From Rhodospirillaceae bacterium (GTDB taxonomy: Bacteria > Pseudomonadota > Alphaproteobacteria > UBA8366 > GCA-2717185), in assembly GCA_002717185.1 (NCBI GenBank), contig PBDC01000023.1, forward strand, positions 25,525 to 76,610: a stretch of 51,086 bases of DNA. Direction: 5' to 3'. Within the stretch, counting starts at the first letter, position 1. Each line of letters starts with the position of its first letter. The notes beneath the pieces are model-generated. The model was given only the letters and a program-made list of their open reading frames with translations, was not told the DNA's origin and searched no databases. The position numbers were made by a program, and so were the translations under genes. Shown one piece after another: positions 6,870-14,857 of the stretch.

Positions 6870-8884
6870 CAACCCACTCTGTCAATTATTCGCTGCGCAT
6901 TCGGTGCAAGATCCGCGATGCGGGCGATTGGCATTTGGTCCTCTTGGAATGTACCCCACGAACGAAGCTCAGCCGACACCGGAATTTTCATGTTCACGGG
7001 ATACTCGTAATTTACCGAACCGTAAAGGTCTTGTGCCGGTTTGGAAGTCAGGAACTCGAGAAAGCGAACTGCCTCTTCTTTGTTTTTGGAGTGAAGCGCA
7101 ACGCCACCACCGGATATGTTCACATGTGTGCCGCGATCGGACTGATTTGGAAATATCAGGTTCACAGCATCCGCCCATTTTTGATGTTCACGTTTGTTGG
7201 AGTGCTTAAGTTTGCCAAAATAGTAATTATTGATAATGGCGATGTCGCAAACGCCTTCATAGATCGCTTTTACCTGTGCTCGGTCGTTGCCCTGTGGCCG
7301 ACGTGCCAAATTGTCGAATATGCCCTTCGCCCAATTTTCTGCTTTTGCTTCACCCGAAGCGTTGATGAGAGATGCTATGAGGGCTCGATTGTAAACGTGG
7401 CTGCCAGGGCGCGCGCAGATCCGGCCCTTCCACTTTGAAGCTGTGAGATCTTCATATCGCTTTATGCTTTGTGCATCCTTCGCTTCTTTGGCGACTACGA
7501 TAACGCGCGCACGCTTAGAAAATGCGAACCACCGATGGTCAGGGTCACGTAAGTGACTTGGAACGTTTTCTTGCAACGTTTTGGAATTGATTTGTGCCAG
7601 CAATTTCTTGTCCGCATAGACGTTGAGCCGCGCTATATCGACAGTGAGGATTACGTCCGCCGGGCTGCGTGCGCCTTCGGCCTGGAGCCGCTGCGCCAAA
7701 CCTTTCGAAGCATATACGATGTTGATCTTAGTGCCCGTCTGTTTCGAGTAGGCTTTGATAAAAGGTTCGATGAGGAAGGGTTGACGATGGGAATAAATAT
7801 TAAGTTCGGCAGTTAAAGACGCACCGGAGGCTGCCAAGCTGCCAGCGAAAACGGCAGCGCCGAGTAATGAATTTACGCCAATCCGGCGGAACTTATTGGT
7901 GTTGGATAAGCAGAACATCTTGTTCAATCCTGTTTTAATCGGTTTCTGAAGGCTACGAAGAGCGTCGACGATTGGTGTCAGATAGGCCATTCGTAAATTA
8001 TGTTTGTGTTGGGTTTCTTTTTGCAGCCCAAATTGAAGGGTCTCACGGGCACCGGCCAGCACTAGAGAGCCGCCGATCCAATCCCACAGCGCAAGGATGG
8101 CGCCGTAATTTTTGTCGATATGACGTGGGTCGACAGAGTGATGGATCTGGTGCTGGGCGGGCGAAATAAGAAATCGCTCAAGATGGCGGCCATAGGAGAT
8201 CCAGACATGGGAATGGCGGAGATTTGATCCGGCTGCGTTGAAAGCGAATAGGATTATATTGACACCAAGAACGGTGAGGAGTTCGACGCGATCGCCAAAA
8301 AAGAAGAAGAAAGCAGCTATTGTGGCACCCTGAACGAGCGTCGCTCGAAACGCGAATATAATACCTTCAACTGGATGTGTGCGGTAAACCGTTAATGGGG
8401 TCAGGGTCTCCGCGCTATGGTGGACTTTGTGAAAGCACCAGAGAATAGGAATACGGTGCAGCGCGCGATGAACCAGATATTTCGCTAAATCGTCAAAGAG
8501 GAAGAGCGTAACCGTAAAGCTTCCGGCGACAATCCAATCCGGCATGTTCTGTCCGGCGGTCACTCGACCGTCGAAGCAGATATGCATCGCTTCGAAAATA
8601 AGCGTAGCGACGGTCAATTTTGTCAGTAAACGGCCCGCGAGGCCTACTGTGACCGCCTGATTCAGCGCGGCAATCATATAGTCAAGCCTGGCCGACGGGG
8701 ACCACCAGATTTTTCGTGAAAAAAGAGGTGATCTGATATTGGCGTTGCCAATCCGAATGGTAAACCACTGGACGCAAAGAGCAATTAACAGGGCGGAAAT
8801 TAGATAGCCAAAAAAGACCCGCTTACGCGGGTCCAAAAACGGACCAATTAGTTGGTCCAGATATTGTTCAAACAACGTTTCCAT
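6866..8884 (-). CDS. Fusion: sterol desaturase/fatty acid hydroxylase plus iron(III) substrate-binding protein
   Basis: One uninterrupted frame encodes two proteins. Residue numbers here count from the GTG at 8938; the likely true start is ATG 8884 (residue 19), because the GTG lies inside a terminator hairpin. Residues about 43-320 are an integral membrane di-iron hydroxylase with His motifs HRALH 157-161, HKVHH 170-174 and HQIHH 263-267. Residues about 345-376 are basic then hydrophobic, like a signal peptide with a possible LTA cleavage site. Residues 377-690 are an FbpA/FutA-type Fe(III) binder with the YY pair at 572-573. An ATG at 7918 (residue 341) with a weak AGGA could also start the binding protein separately. 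The permease gene overlaps its end. Fused, cleaved or separately initiated forms are all possible. Confidence 0.88.
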   Translation of the reverse strand: METLFEQYLDQLIGPFLDPRKRVFFGYLISALLIALCVQWFTIRIGNANIRSPLFSRKIWWSPSARLDYMIAALNQAVTVGLAGRLLTKLTVATLIFEAMHICFDGRVTAGQNMPDWIVAGSFTVTLFLFDDLAKYLVHRALHRIPILWCFHKVHHSAETLTPLTVYRTHPVEGIIFAFRATLVQGATIAAFFFFFGDRVELLTVLGVNIILFAFNAAGSNLRHSHVWISYGRHLERFLISPAQHQIHHSVDPRHIDKNYGAILALWDWIGGSLVLAGARETLQFGLQKETQHKHNLRMAYLTPIVDALRSLQKPIKTGLNKMFCLSNTNKFRRIGVNSLLGAAVFAGSLAASGASLTAELNIYSHRQPFLIEPFIKAYSKQTGTKINIVYASKGLAQRLQAEGARSPADVILTVDIARLNVYADKKLLAQINSKTLQENVPSHLRDPDHRWFAFSKRARVIVVAKEAKDAQSIKRYEDLTASKWKGRICARPGSHVYNRALIASLINASGEAKAENWAKGIFDNLARRPQGNDRAQVKAIYEGVCDIAIINNYYFGKLKHSNKREHQKWADAVNLIFPNQSDRGTHVNISGGGVALHSKNKEEAVRFLEFLTSKPAQDLYGSVNYEYPVNMKIPVSAELRSWGTFQEDQMPIARIADLAPNAQRIIDRVGW

Positions 8885-8912
8885 GCAAGCTGCCAAAAAT
8901 TGAGGAAACGGA

Positions 8913-8940
8913 CGGTGGCGGGCGAGGGGGCCCGCCACCG
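8913..8940 (-). terminator. Rho-independent-type hairpin after the 8948 gene
   Basis: A perfect 11-bp stem (CGGTGGCGGGC with GCCCGCCACCG) and 6-base loop lies directly after the DUF4856 stop codon. On the minus strand it is followed by a T-rich but not pure T tract. It separates the DUF4856 gene from the desaturase-binding protein gene and argues against a translation start at 8938. Confidence 0.85.
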
Positions 8941-8947
8941 AGTTTAA

Positions 8948-10375
8948 TCAATCGTTCTCTGAGCTATCGCTTCCGCCGAGCTTCTTCGACAATCCTGCCA
9001 TTTCTTTCAGCATGTCATTTTTGCGGGCTTTCACGCCAAACTTGTCGGCCATCAACTTTTGAACCTTCAGCATATGGAGCATGTATTCTCCCATGCCTGA
9101 ACCCTGGTCGCGGACATAGTTGCCCTTGCTATCAATATCTACGACCTGGCTTTGGTTTGGCATCAGCGGACCAAATCCAACAAGGCGGTTTAACCGGGTC
9201 GCCGTCTCACCAAGGTTTTCCTTGCCGGTCTGTAATGCCAGGCTGAAGCCCTTGAGCTCACCCCAATGTTTGACATATTTCCGTAGTACCTTAGAGGTAT
9301 CGCCTTTGGCTTCGATGATGGTCTGCAGTTTCGTCAAGTCTTTGTAGGTTGAGCCGGCATATTTAAATACCGCCTCGGCCAGGACTTTTTGCCAGTTCTT
9401 ACGGATGACATCTGCGTAGCTCATCAGCATGTTGCGCTGCGCATCGGTAAGTTTTTCGCCGTTAGCTGAGGCAATCAATTTACGGCCGTCTAGATAGGCT
9501 TTAGTGATGGTATGTAGGTATTTGGTGCCATTGCCTGATTTGTCGAATCCTGCCGCGTAGTAGGCCGGACCAAAGGTCATTTCGGTCTTTAGGTCGACCT
9601 TGCCGTCTTTGTTGTAGTCAGCGGCAATCAAAGCGTCTTTTGGATCTTTCGACTTTTTACCCTGTTTGGCGATCTCATAGACCTGCCCCGGCGTTAAAGA
9701 CATCGTGTGAGCTGGGGTGCCGAAATATCCGAAGCCCTCATCCCAGGAGTGCTCTTTACCAGTATAGTGGGCACCCTTCTTATAGGGCTTGTCGTTTGGC
9801 TTTTTGTCTGCACGCAACTTCTCGTCGAGATAATTGTCGACGGCCTGGTTGTATGACACCGCCCCCATTATGAATTTGGAAATCAACTGCCCGTAATCGT
9901 AGCCGTTGGCCGCGTCGTAGCCTTTGTTGGCGGAAGAAGCTTTGGCTATCCAGAACGAAACCAGTTCTGGCCCGGTCATGTTGTTGGGCATGCCCGTAAT
10001 AGTGCCCTTATAAGTCTTGCCCGCCAGGTTCTTCTTCTTACTGATGTCGTCGATGCCTGATTGTTTGACCGCGAACGGTCCCTTCGTCTTCGGTGCAAGA
10101 ATTGCGCGGCCCGCATCCTTGCCGGAGTAATAGGCTGTCATTTTGGCCTGTAGGTCCGGGTTTGCTGAGCCGTTTCCGGAATTCGCTAACTTCTTAAGAG
10201 AATCGTGCAATACGTGTCGGGCGATCTGTCCCGTGTAGGCTACAGAGGTCTTTTTCGCGCCGTCATATCCTTTAAGTGTTACCGGAAAACCGGCATAGAT
10301 ATCGTTCGCTAGAACAGGGCCAGATACAACGGCGATAACGAGTGCCGATACACCAGCAAAGAGGTGGTTTTTCAT
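8948..10375 (-). CDS. Secreted DUF4856 family protein
   Basis: This 475-residue protein has a clear signal peptide (MKNHLFAGVSALVIAVVSG, likely cut after VLA at 23) and should be periplasmic or surface-exposed. The body matches the DUF4856 family: VAYTGQIARHVLHDSLK near 45-61 and KEHSWDEGFGYFG at 207-219. An acidic loop DYNKDGKVDLKTE at 253-265 resembles EF-hand or dockerin calcium sites, although the usual Glu at loop position 12 is displaced by one. It closely resembles the product of the next gene. It lies upstream of the iron-transport genes, separated by a terminator. The function of DUF4856 is unknown; a metal-related envelope role is inferred from context. Confidence 0.9.
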   Translation of the reverse strand: MKNHLFAGVSALVIAVVSGPVLANDIYAGFPVTLKGYDGAKKTSVAYTGQIARHVLHDSLKKLANSGNGSANPDLQAKMTAYYSGKDAGRAILAPKTKGPFAVKQSGIDDISKKKNLAGKTYKGTITGMPNNMTGPELVSFWIAKASSANKGYDAANGYDYGQLISKFIMGAVSYNQAVDNYLDEKLRADKKPNDKPYKKGAHYTGKEHSWDEGFGYFGTPAHTMSLTPGQVYEIAKQGKKSKDPKDALIAADYNKDGKVDLKTEMTFGPAYYAAGFDKSGNGTKYLHTITKAYLDGRKLIASANGEKLTDAQRNMLMSYADVIRKNWQKVLAEAVFKYAGSTYKDLTKLQTIIEAKGDTSKVLRKYVKHWGELKGFSLALQTGKENLGETATRLNRLVGFGPLMPNQSQVVDIDSKGNYVRDQGSGMGEYMLHMLKVQKLMADKFGVKARKNDMLKEMAGLSKKLGGSDSSEND

Positions 10376-10446
10376 TGGTTTTCCTTTAACCAGAAATTTG
10401 TCTAATTAAGCTTGTAAATAAGTCTCAATCTCAAACATATTGATGT

Positions 10447-10461
10447 TGCTTGTCATTCGCA
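10447..10461. promoter_or_regulatory. Possible degenerate Fur-like site upstream of the 8948 gene
   Basis: TGCTTGTCATTCGCA has the right half ATTCGCA found in the better sites of this window, but the left half matches poorly. It lies 72 bases before the DUF4856 start. Weak on its own; reported because the paralogous gene has a better site in a similar place. Confidence 0.35.
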
Positions 10462-10846
10462 ACCCCCGCTATTGAAATTTATGTTATCCAAAATGTTCTA
10501 CGAAACACGCGCCGGTGAGGATCATTTAATTTTTTTATAAACCAGAGTAATTTTTCGGTGCCTCGCAAGAACACCCCGTCCAGACAATACTTGGTAGGGC
10601 TCTTAGGCGCGTTTAATTGACTGAGGTTGATATCGCGAAGAAACGCGATACCCTTCGTTCGAGCGGTCGCTACACAGCCTCCCAAGCGGAACGTTCCTGT
10701 TTAATTTGGAGGAAATTTTCAGGTGTTCATTCATTATTAATATTGCTCGTGAACGATCGAACTAATTTCAGTCGCCTGCTCGATAATCCGGGGTTCACCA
10801 CATTTTCCTGTGTAGATGTATTTATTCTTAAGAGAATTTTATAAAA
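10462..10846. other. Intergenic region with no supported gene
   Basis: This stretch between the two DUF4856 genes has only short, unconvincing frames. It should contain the promoter of the 8948 gene and the end of the 10903 transcript. Confidence 0.5.
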
Positions 10847-10882
10847 AAAAGGGTGAAAACGATATGTCGCCTTCACCCTTTT
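10847..10882 (-). terminator. Rho-independent terminator after the 10903 gene
   Basis: An 11-bp stem, AAAAGGGTGAA paired with TTCACCCTTTT, lies 20 bases beyond the stop codon. On the minus strand it is followed by a run of eight T residues, the standard terminator form. Confidence 0.87.
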
Positions 10883-10902
10883 GTTCGATATTGTGTTTTT
10901 GA

Positions 10903-12315
10903 TTAATTTTTGATCTTTTTGGCGAGACCTTTAATTTTGAACTGCGATGCTAATATGGTCTGGATTTTAACCATATTGTCTTTGTATTTACTTAGCGTGA
11001 TAACTTTGCTTCGGGCGTAATTACCGGAGCGGTCAATATCGACAACTTGACTATTATCAAGCATAACCGGGCCGTAACCTACTAATCTATTTAGGTTAGT
11101 GCCTATCTCTCCGAGATTTTCCTTCCCTGTTTGTAGTGCTAAGCTAAAGCCTTTTAACTCACCCCAATGCTTTATGTATTTGCTGAGAGCCTTAGAAACA
11201 TTACCCTTAGACTCTACGATAATTTCTAGTTTTTTAATGTCGCTGTGCACAGATCCGGCATATTTATGTGTGGCCTCGGCTAAAACTTGTTGCCAATTAC
11301 TAGCGATTATTTTTGCATAGGATTTCAAGGATGCGCGTTGTGTGTTTGTAAGTTTTTTACCTTTGGCATCAGTTATTAACTTTCTACCATCCAGGTATGC
11401 CTTAGTGATGGTGTGCAAATACTTTGTTTTTCCGCCTTTGTCAGACCCTGCGGCATAATAAGCAGGACCAAAAGTCATCTCCGTTTTGAGATCGACTTTT
11501 CCATCTTTGTTGTAGTCGGCATATTTCAGAGCATTTTGAGGGGGTTTTGATTTTTTACCCATCTTTGCAATTTCATATACTTGTTTTGGTGTTAGTTTCA
11601 TAGTGTGCGCGGGTGTACCAAAATACCCAAAAGCTTCATCCCAGGAATGTTCCTTCCCAGTATACGGGGCCCCTTTTTTGTAAGGCTTATTATTTGGCTT
11701 TTTGTTCGCACCAAGTTTTTCATCAAGATAATTATCAACAGCTTGATTATATGATACAGCACCCATAATAAACTTAGATATTAACTGCGGATAATTATAA
11801 CCGTTTTTGCGATCTACTCCTTTGTTAGCAGACGAAGCCTTATCGATCCAAAATTCTACTAATTCTGGTCCTGTCATGCCAGATGGCATGCCAGAAATAG
11901 TACCTTTATATGTCTTTCCGATCAGGTTTTTTCCTTTACTGACCTGATCCACATTGTTTTGTAATATTTTAAAAGAACCCTTAGATCTTGGAGCAATGAT
12001 AGGTCTATTTTTATCCTTTGTTTTATAATAAGATAACATCTGGGATTTTAGTTTTGGGTTATCTTTTCCGGAGCCTTTTCCAGAAAGTGATTTTAAAGAG
12101 TCGTGCAGTACGTGGCGTGCAATCTGACCGGTATATGAAACAGAAGTATTTTTACTGCCAGCATATCCGCTAAGTGTAACAGGGTAACCTGTATAAACGT
12201 TAGGATCAGTGGAGGTTCCGCAGGCGGTAGCTAATGCCGTTAACGAGCCAAGTATGATAACTTTGCCAAGTTTGCCATTAGTATATTTGGTCAGCACAGT
12301 AATATTTGATGACAT
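10903..12315 (-). CDS. DUF4856 family lipoprotein, paralog of the 8948 product
   Basis: This 470-residue protein starts at ATG 12315 and has an N-terminal hydrophobic stretch ending in LTALATAC, a plausible lipobox, so it is probably a lipoprotein where its paralog has a soluble signal peptide. The core is about 70% identical by eye to the 8948 product, including GKEHSWDEAFGYFG and the identical acidic loop DYNKDGKVDLKTE. The coding DNA is visibly more AT-rich than that of the paralog despite this similarity, suggesting separate arrival or long separation. A Fur-like site lies 22 bases upstream and a strong terminator follows. Activity unknown; a membrane-anchored partner of the soluble paralog is possible. 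Confidence 0.9.
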   Translation of the reverse strand: MSSNITVLTKYTNGKLGKVIILGSLTALATACGTSTDPNVYTGYPVTLSGYAGSKNTSVSYTGQIARHVLHDSLKSLSGKGSGKDNPKLKSQMLSYYKTKDKNRPIIAPRSKGSFKILQNNVDQVSKGKNLIGKTYKGTISGMPSGMTGPELVEFWIDKASSANKGVDRKNGYNYPQLISKFIMGAVSYNQAVDNYLDEKLGANKKPNNKPYKKGAPYTGKEHSWDEAFGYFGTPAHTMKLTPKQVYEIAKMGKKSKPPQNALKYADYNKDGKVDLKTEMTFGPAYYAAGSDKGGKTKYLHTITKAYLDGRKLITDAKGKKLTNTQRASLKSYAKIIASNWQQVLAEATHKYAGSVHSDIKKLEIIVESKGNVSKALSKYIKHWGELKGFSLALQTGKENLGEIGTNLNRLVGYGPVMLDNSQVVDIDRSGNYARSKVITLSKYKDNMVKIQTILASQFKIKGLAKKIKN

Positions 12316-12336
12316 TCCTCGTCCTATTCCTGCAAT

Positions 12337-12351
12337 TGGGAATTATTCGCA
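12337..12351. promoter_or_regulatory. Fur-like operator upstream of the DUF4856 lipoprotein gene
   Basis: TGGGAATTATTCGCA differs by one base from the perfect palindrome TGCGAATTATTCGCA found at 23797. Located 22 bases before the start codon, it would overlap the promoter or leader. Confidence 0.62.
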
Positions 12352-12694
12352 TAATATATATTTAGTTGGTTTCTGCAAGTGTTATGTTTAGGCACTTTAA
12401 AGATATTTGGGACAACCAATTGCTAGATTGGCCCCGCATCGATTTCAAAATATGTGATTTTCAGGCGTTATTAAGAAACAAACAATAAATTTAAAATTTA
12501 AGGAAATACTTCAACATCAAGCAAGGTATCGAGAATAATATATCTAAACTATACTCGAAAATTCAAAATATTAGTTGTAATGCTATGCCCGAATAAATTA
12601 TCTGAAATTGTAAGATGACTACAACCTTAGTGAGCCTACACCAGGTTTAGTGAAAGCAAACTTTAAAAATTGGATCTAATCTTAAAAAATAAAT
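12352..12694. other. Very AT-rich intergenic region
   Basis: No frame of useful length or composition is present. The stretch lies between the DUF4856 lipoprotein promoter and the terminator of the small membrane protein gene. Confidence 0.5.
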
Positions 12695-12721
12695 GCCTGC
12701 CCCGCGAGTAACGGGACAGGC
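12695..12721 (-). terminator. Rho-independent terminator after the 12729 gene
   Basis: On the minus strand GCCTGTCCCG pairs with CGGGGCAGGC (one G-T wobble) around a 7-base loop and is followed by ATTTATTTTTT. It starts 8 bases after the stop codon of the small membrane protein gene. Confidence 0.87.
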
Positions 12722-12728
12722 ACGTAGG

Positions 12729-12950
12729 TTATTTCTGTTGTATCACGGCATATACGATTGCTGCCGCAATCAAACCGACTAATCCAGCCCCAGAAAACTT
12801 TTCAATGAGACCAATTAGATTTCCTGTCACATCTGCGCTGATAAAAACCAGTGCCTGAGGAAATAAGATTTGTAACACGACGCCAAGGGCAATTACGATC
12901 AATGCAATATTGACGATATCACGTAACCAACGTCCAATGCCTTCCATCAT
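12729..12950 (-). CDS. Tiny membrane protein, paralog of the 13095 product
   Basis: This 73-residue protein starts at ATG 12950 behind AGGAG with an 8-base spacer. It has a hydrophobic segment at about 14-38 and another at about 55-70 (GAGLVGLIAAAIVYAVI), separated by an amphipathic NLIGLIEKF stretch. The same plan occurs in the neighbouring 13095 product, with LQILF and a [NS]-x-I-x-x-LI-[EQ]-KF motif in common. I do not recognise the family. It is the last gene before a strong terminator and lies between the DUF4856 lipoprotein and hemP, all on the minus strand. Confidence 0.75.
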   Translation of the reverse strand: MMEGIGRWLRDIVNIALIVIALGVVLQILFPQALVFISADVTGNLIGLIEKFSGAGLVGLIAAAIVYAVIQQK

Positions 12951-13094
12951 CTTAATATCTCCTGTTTTTAGATTTTATATCCCTACTTAACTCCCACTGA
13001 TTTTCCGGTGTGTTTAAACAAGATGAATACGTATGTTTTACGGCCTCAATATATAAAACCACCGGTGATCGTTAGCCTTTTCTTCCCTGTGTTG

Positions 13095-13361
13095 TTAGCC
13101 TTGTTCGCTTGGTGGCAGAGGGTTCTCTTTATCTTTTCCCCTTCCACGCAAAATCAAATAGGCGGCGAATGCCGCAGCAACAATCCCGGCCATTCCCGCG
13201 TTTCCAAATTTCTGTATCAAACTTCCGATGTTGCTGACCACATCAATGCCAAAAAAGTGTACAAAAGATTCTCCAAATAAAATTTGCAATAAGATCAGAA
13301 CAGCAACTAATAATATGACTAAGTCAAAAATTTTCTGCAGTGATCGTTGTATATCTGCCAT
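13095..13361 (-). CDS. Tiny membrane protein, paralog of the 12729 product
   Basis: The start at ATG 13361 is preferred over the one at 13376 because AGAGG lies 7 bases before it. The 88-residue product has two hydrophobic segments (about 13-36 and 52-70), then a basic-acidic tail rich in Lys, Arg, Glu and Pro that should be cytoplasmic if the N-terminus is also inside. It shares LQILFG and IGSLIQKFGNAGMAGIVAAAF with the pattern of the 12729 product. Function unknown; position next to hemP and a Fur site suggests iron regulation. Confidence 0.77.
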   Translation of the reverse strand: MADIQRSLQKIFDLVILLVAVLILLQILFGESFVHFFGIDVVSNIGSLIQKFGNAGMAGIVAAAFAAYLILRGRGKDKENPLPPSEQG

Positions 13362-13518
13362 AACTCGACCTCTCATTTATTTAACTGATCCACAAAGACT
13401 TGCATTGTGATCAACGTAACATGTCTTTTAGTTTGGGGGTTGGATTGGCTGGCTGTGGTTTGGCTGGCTGGTCCAACTGAGGGTTGGATGCGGTCTATAA
13501 ATACAGACCGCTGCGTAA

Positions 13519-13692
13519 TTACTTTGTCAGTACTAAATTTCCGTAACGAGTTAGGCTTAAGGAGTACACCGCCCCATCATGTTCGATGTGCATTTTCCTG
13601 TGCCCTGAAAGCAAGGACGCGCTGGTTATTCGACGGACTGTTGGGTTCTTAAGCGCGAGAGGCTTCCGACTTTGTATTTGTTTTTTAGTCAT
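13519..13692 (-). CDS. hemP: Hemin uptake protein HemP/HmuP
   Basis: HemP proteins are small basic proteins linked to heme uptake; the rhizobial HmuP acts as a co-activator of the heme receptor gene. From ATG 13692 the protein has 57 residues. The conserved C-terminal half is present: RRITSASLLSGHRKMHIEHDGAVYSL followed by LTRYGNLVLTK, matching the family pattern S-x-x-L-x-x-G-x-R-x-x-x-I-x-H-x-G-x-x-Y-x-L. A longer start at 13761 would translate the Fur operator as an isoleucine-rich run and is rejected. The operator lies 33 bases upstream. No heme receptor or TonB gene is in the window. Confidence 0.9.
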   Translation of the reverse strand: MTKKQIQSRKPLALKNPTVRRITSASLLSGHRKMHIEHDGAVYSLSLTRYGNLVLTK

Positions 13693-13724
13693 CTTAATTT
13701 GAGTAGGTTGGCTATTTTTGATTA

Positions 13725-13750
13725 TGATAATAATAATCATTATCATTATC
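13725..13750. promoter_or_regulatory. Overlapping Fur-type operators upstream of hemP
   Basis: The stretch is built of GATAAT/ATTATC hexamers: TGATAATAATAATC followed by ATTATCATTATC. This array of Fur hexamers is typical for strongly iron-regulated promoters and lies 33 bases before the hemP start. Confidence 0.82.
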
Positions 13751-13761
13751 GTGTCAAGCAT

Positions 13762-14184
13762 ACACCACCGTATAAATGTTCTTATTAAATTATTAAGCCA
13801 CTGTAATTAAATTATCAAAAATGCAATTAATTATCATTATTAATTAGTTGATTGTTGATGCAACCTTGTTGTACTGTCCTTGGTATGCGTATTGCTGATG
13901 CCGCCTCGTTGAGGCTTGCTTCATTCATTTGGGGGCGATGCGATGACTATCAGGCGCTTCAGTTACAACTAATAGGGCCGACTGCTGCTCGTGAACGGGA
14001 TCACGAGACAAATGGATCAGTATCAACTTTCACCGGCCACACAAAATTATATTATTATTTTGTCGCTTGTACAAGGGCCTAAAGAAACGCCTCAGATCTC
14101 CTATTTTATCTGCGACGCGTGGAAAATTGGTGCTTCGGTGAGGGCGAACGGCAGAGACCATGACTATATTTGGAGCGAATACAC
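13762..14184. other. Intergenic region between hemP and the Fur-family gene
   Basis: The divergent region has no convincing gene. Its first part is AT-rich and contains the TGCAATTAAT-type element at 13822; the latter part precedes the regulator and should hold its promoter. Confidence 0.5.
13822..13845. promoter_or_regulatory. AT-rich inverted element resembling the 17467 palindrome
   Basis: TGCAATTAATTAT is identical to the left part of the perfect palindrome at 17467, followed by CATTATTAATT, which gives an imperfect right arm. It lies between hemP and the Fur-family gene. A regulator binding both is inferred. Confidence 0.4.
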
Positions 14185-14592
14185 ATGGCGACGGACCTGA
14201 TCAGGCGCTGTATTGGTGCCGGGCTCAAAATGACAGGCCAACGGCGTATCATCCTGCAAATCATCGATGAAGCAGACGACCATCCTTCTGTCGATATCGT
14301 ACACCAACGCGCGAGATCGGTTGATGGGACGATAAGCATCGCCACGGTATATCGTACACTCAATGTTTTGGATGAGCTCAATTTAGTCCGCCGGCATGAG
14401 TTCAACGATAAACTTTCAAGATTTGAAACTAATTTAGATCAGCATCACCACGTTATCGACGTGGACGGGGGCGATGTTCGCGAATTCACGGATTCGCGCC
14501 TTGAAACTTTGATTGAAGATATCGCGAGTGAACTCGGATATGACCTTATTGATCACAAGCTAGAACTATATGGACGCAGGAAAGACAAATAG
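14185..14592 (+). CDS. fur: Fur/Mur-family metal-responsive regulator
   Basis: From ATG 14185 (GGAG with 9-base spacing) the protein has 135 residues, normal for Fur. The winged helix covers about 15-80 with recognition helix SIATVYRTLNVL near 51-62. Metal ligands visible are His33, Glu81, His87-89 and His124 in DHKLELYG. The CxxC structural zinc site of classical Fur is absent: the text after HHH reads VIDVDGGDV, as in alphaproteobacterial Fur/Mur proteins. The ending YDLIDHKLELYG is also typical of that group. It probably controls the inverted repeats in this island. Whether it senses iron or manganese cannot be told from sequence; Irr is less likely. Confidence 0.94.
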   Translation: MATDLIRRCIGAGLKMTGQRRIILQIIDEADDHPSVDIVHQRARSVDGTISIATVYRTLNVLDELNLVRRHEFNDKLSRFETNLDQHHHVIDVDGGDVREFTDSRLETLIEDIASELGYDLIDHKLELYGRRKDK

Positions 14593-14857
14593 CTGAGCGA
14601 TCAAAGCGGCGCCGTTTTAGATGCTCGGTCTCGCACTTATAGGAAGGGAAAGATTTAGTGCCTGCCCGATTAGTATTCTTGGTTCCCAGACAGATTGAGA
14701 TAGATAATCAATACGATACAAATTGACTAGTAACTAAAGCTGGATGCTATCCCCTTAATCTAAATGATTTATTTTATAATTGGGCATAGTTTATTAATGG
14801 CACTCAAAGGGCTGCGGAGGTACATGACTTTTAAGCTGGCCCATCATACGGGCTGCC

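Noticed and set aside
6935..7438. 167-residue plus frame inside the binding protein gene
   Set aside because: Antisense to a clearly real coding region and without recognisable features.
8885..8938. Upstream GTG start of the desaturase-binding protein gene
   Set aside because: The GTG and its first codons lie in a perfect terminator hairpin; ATG 8884 is a better start.
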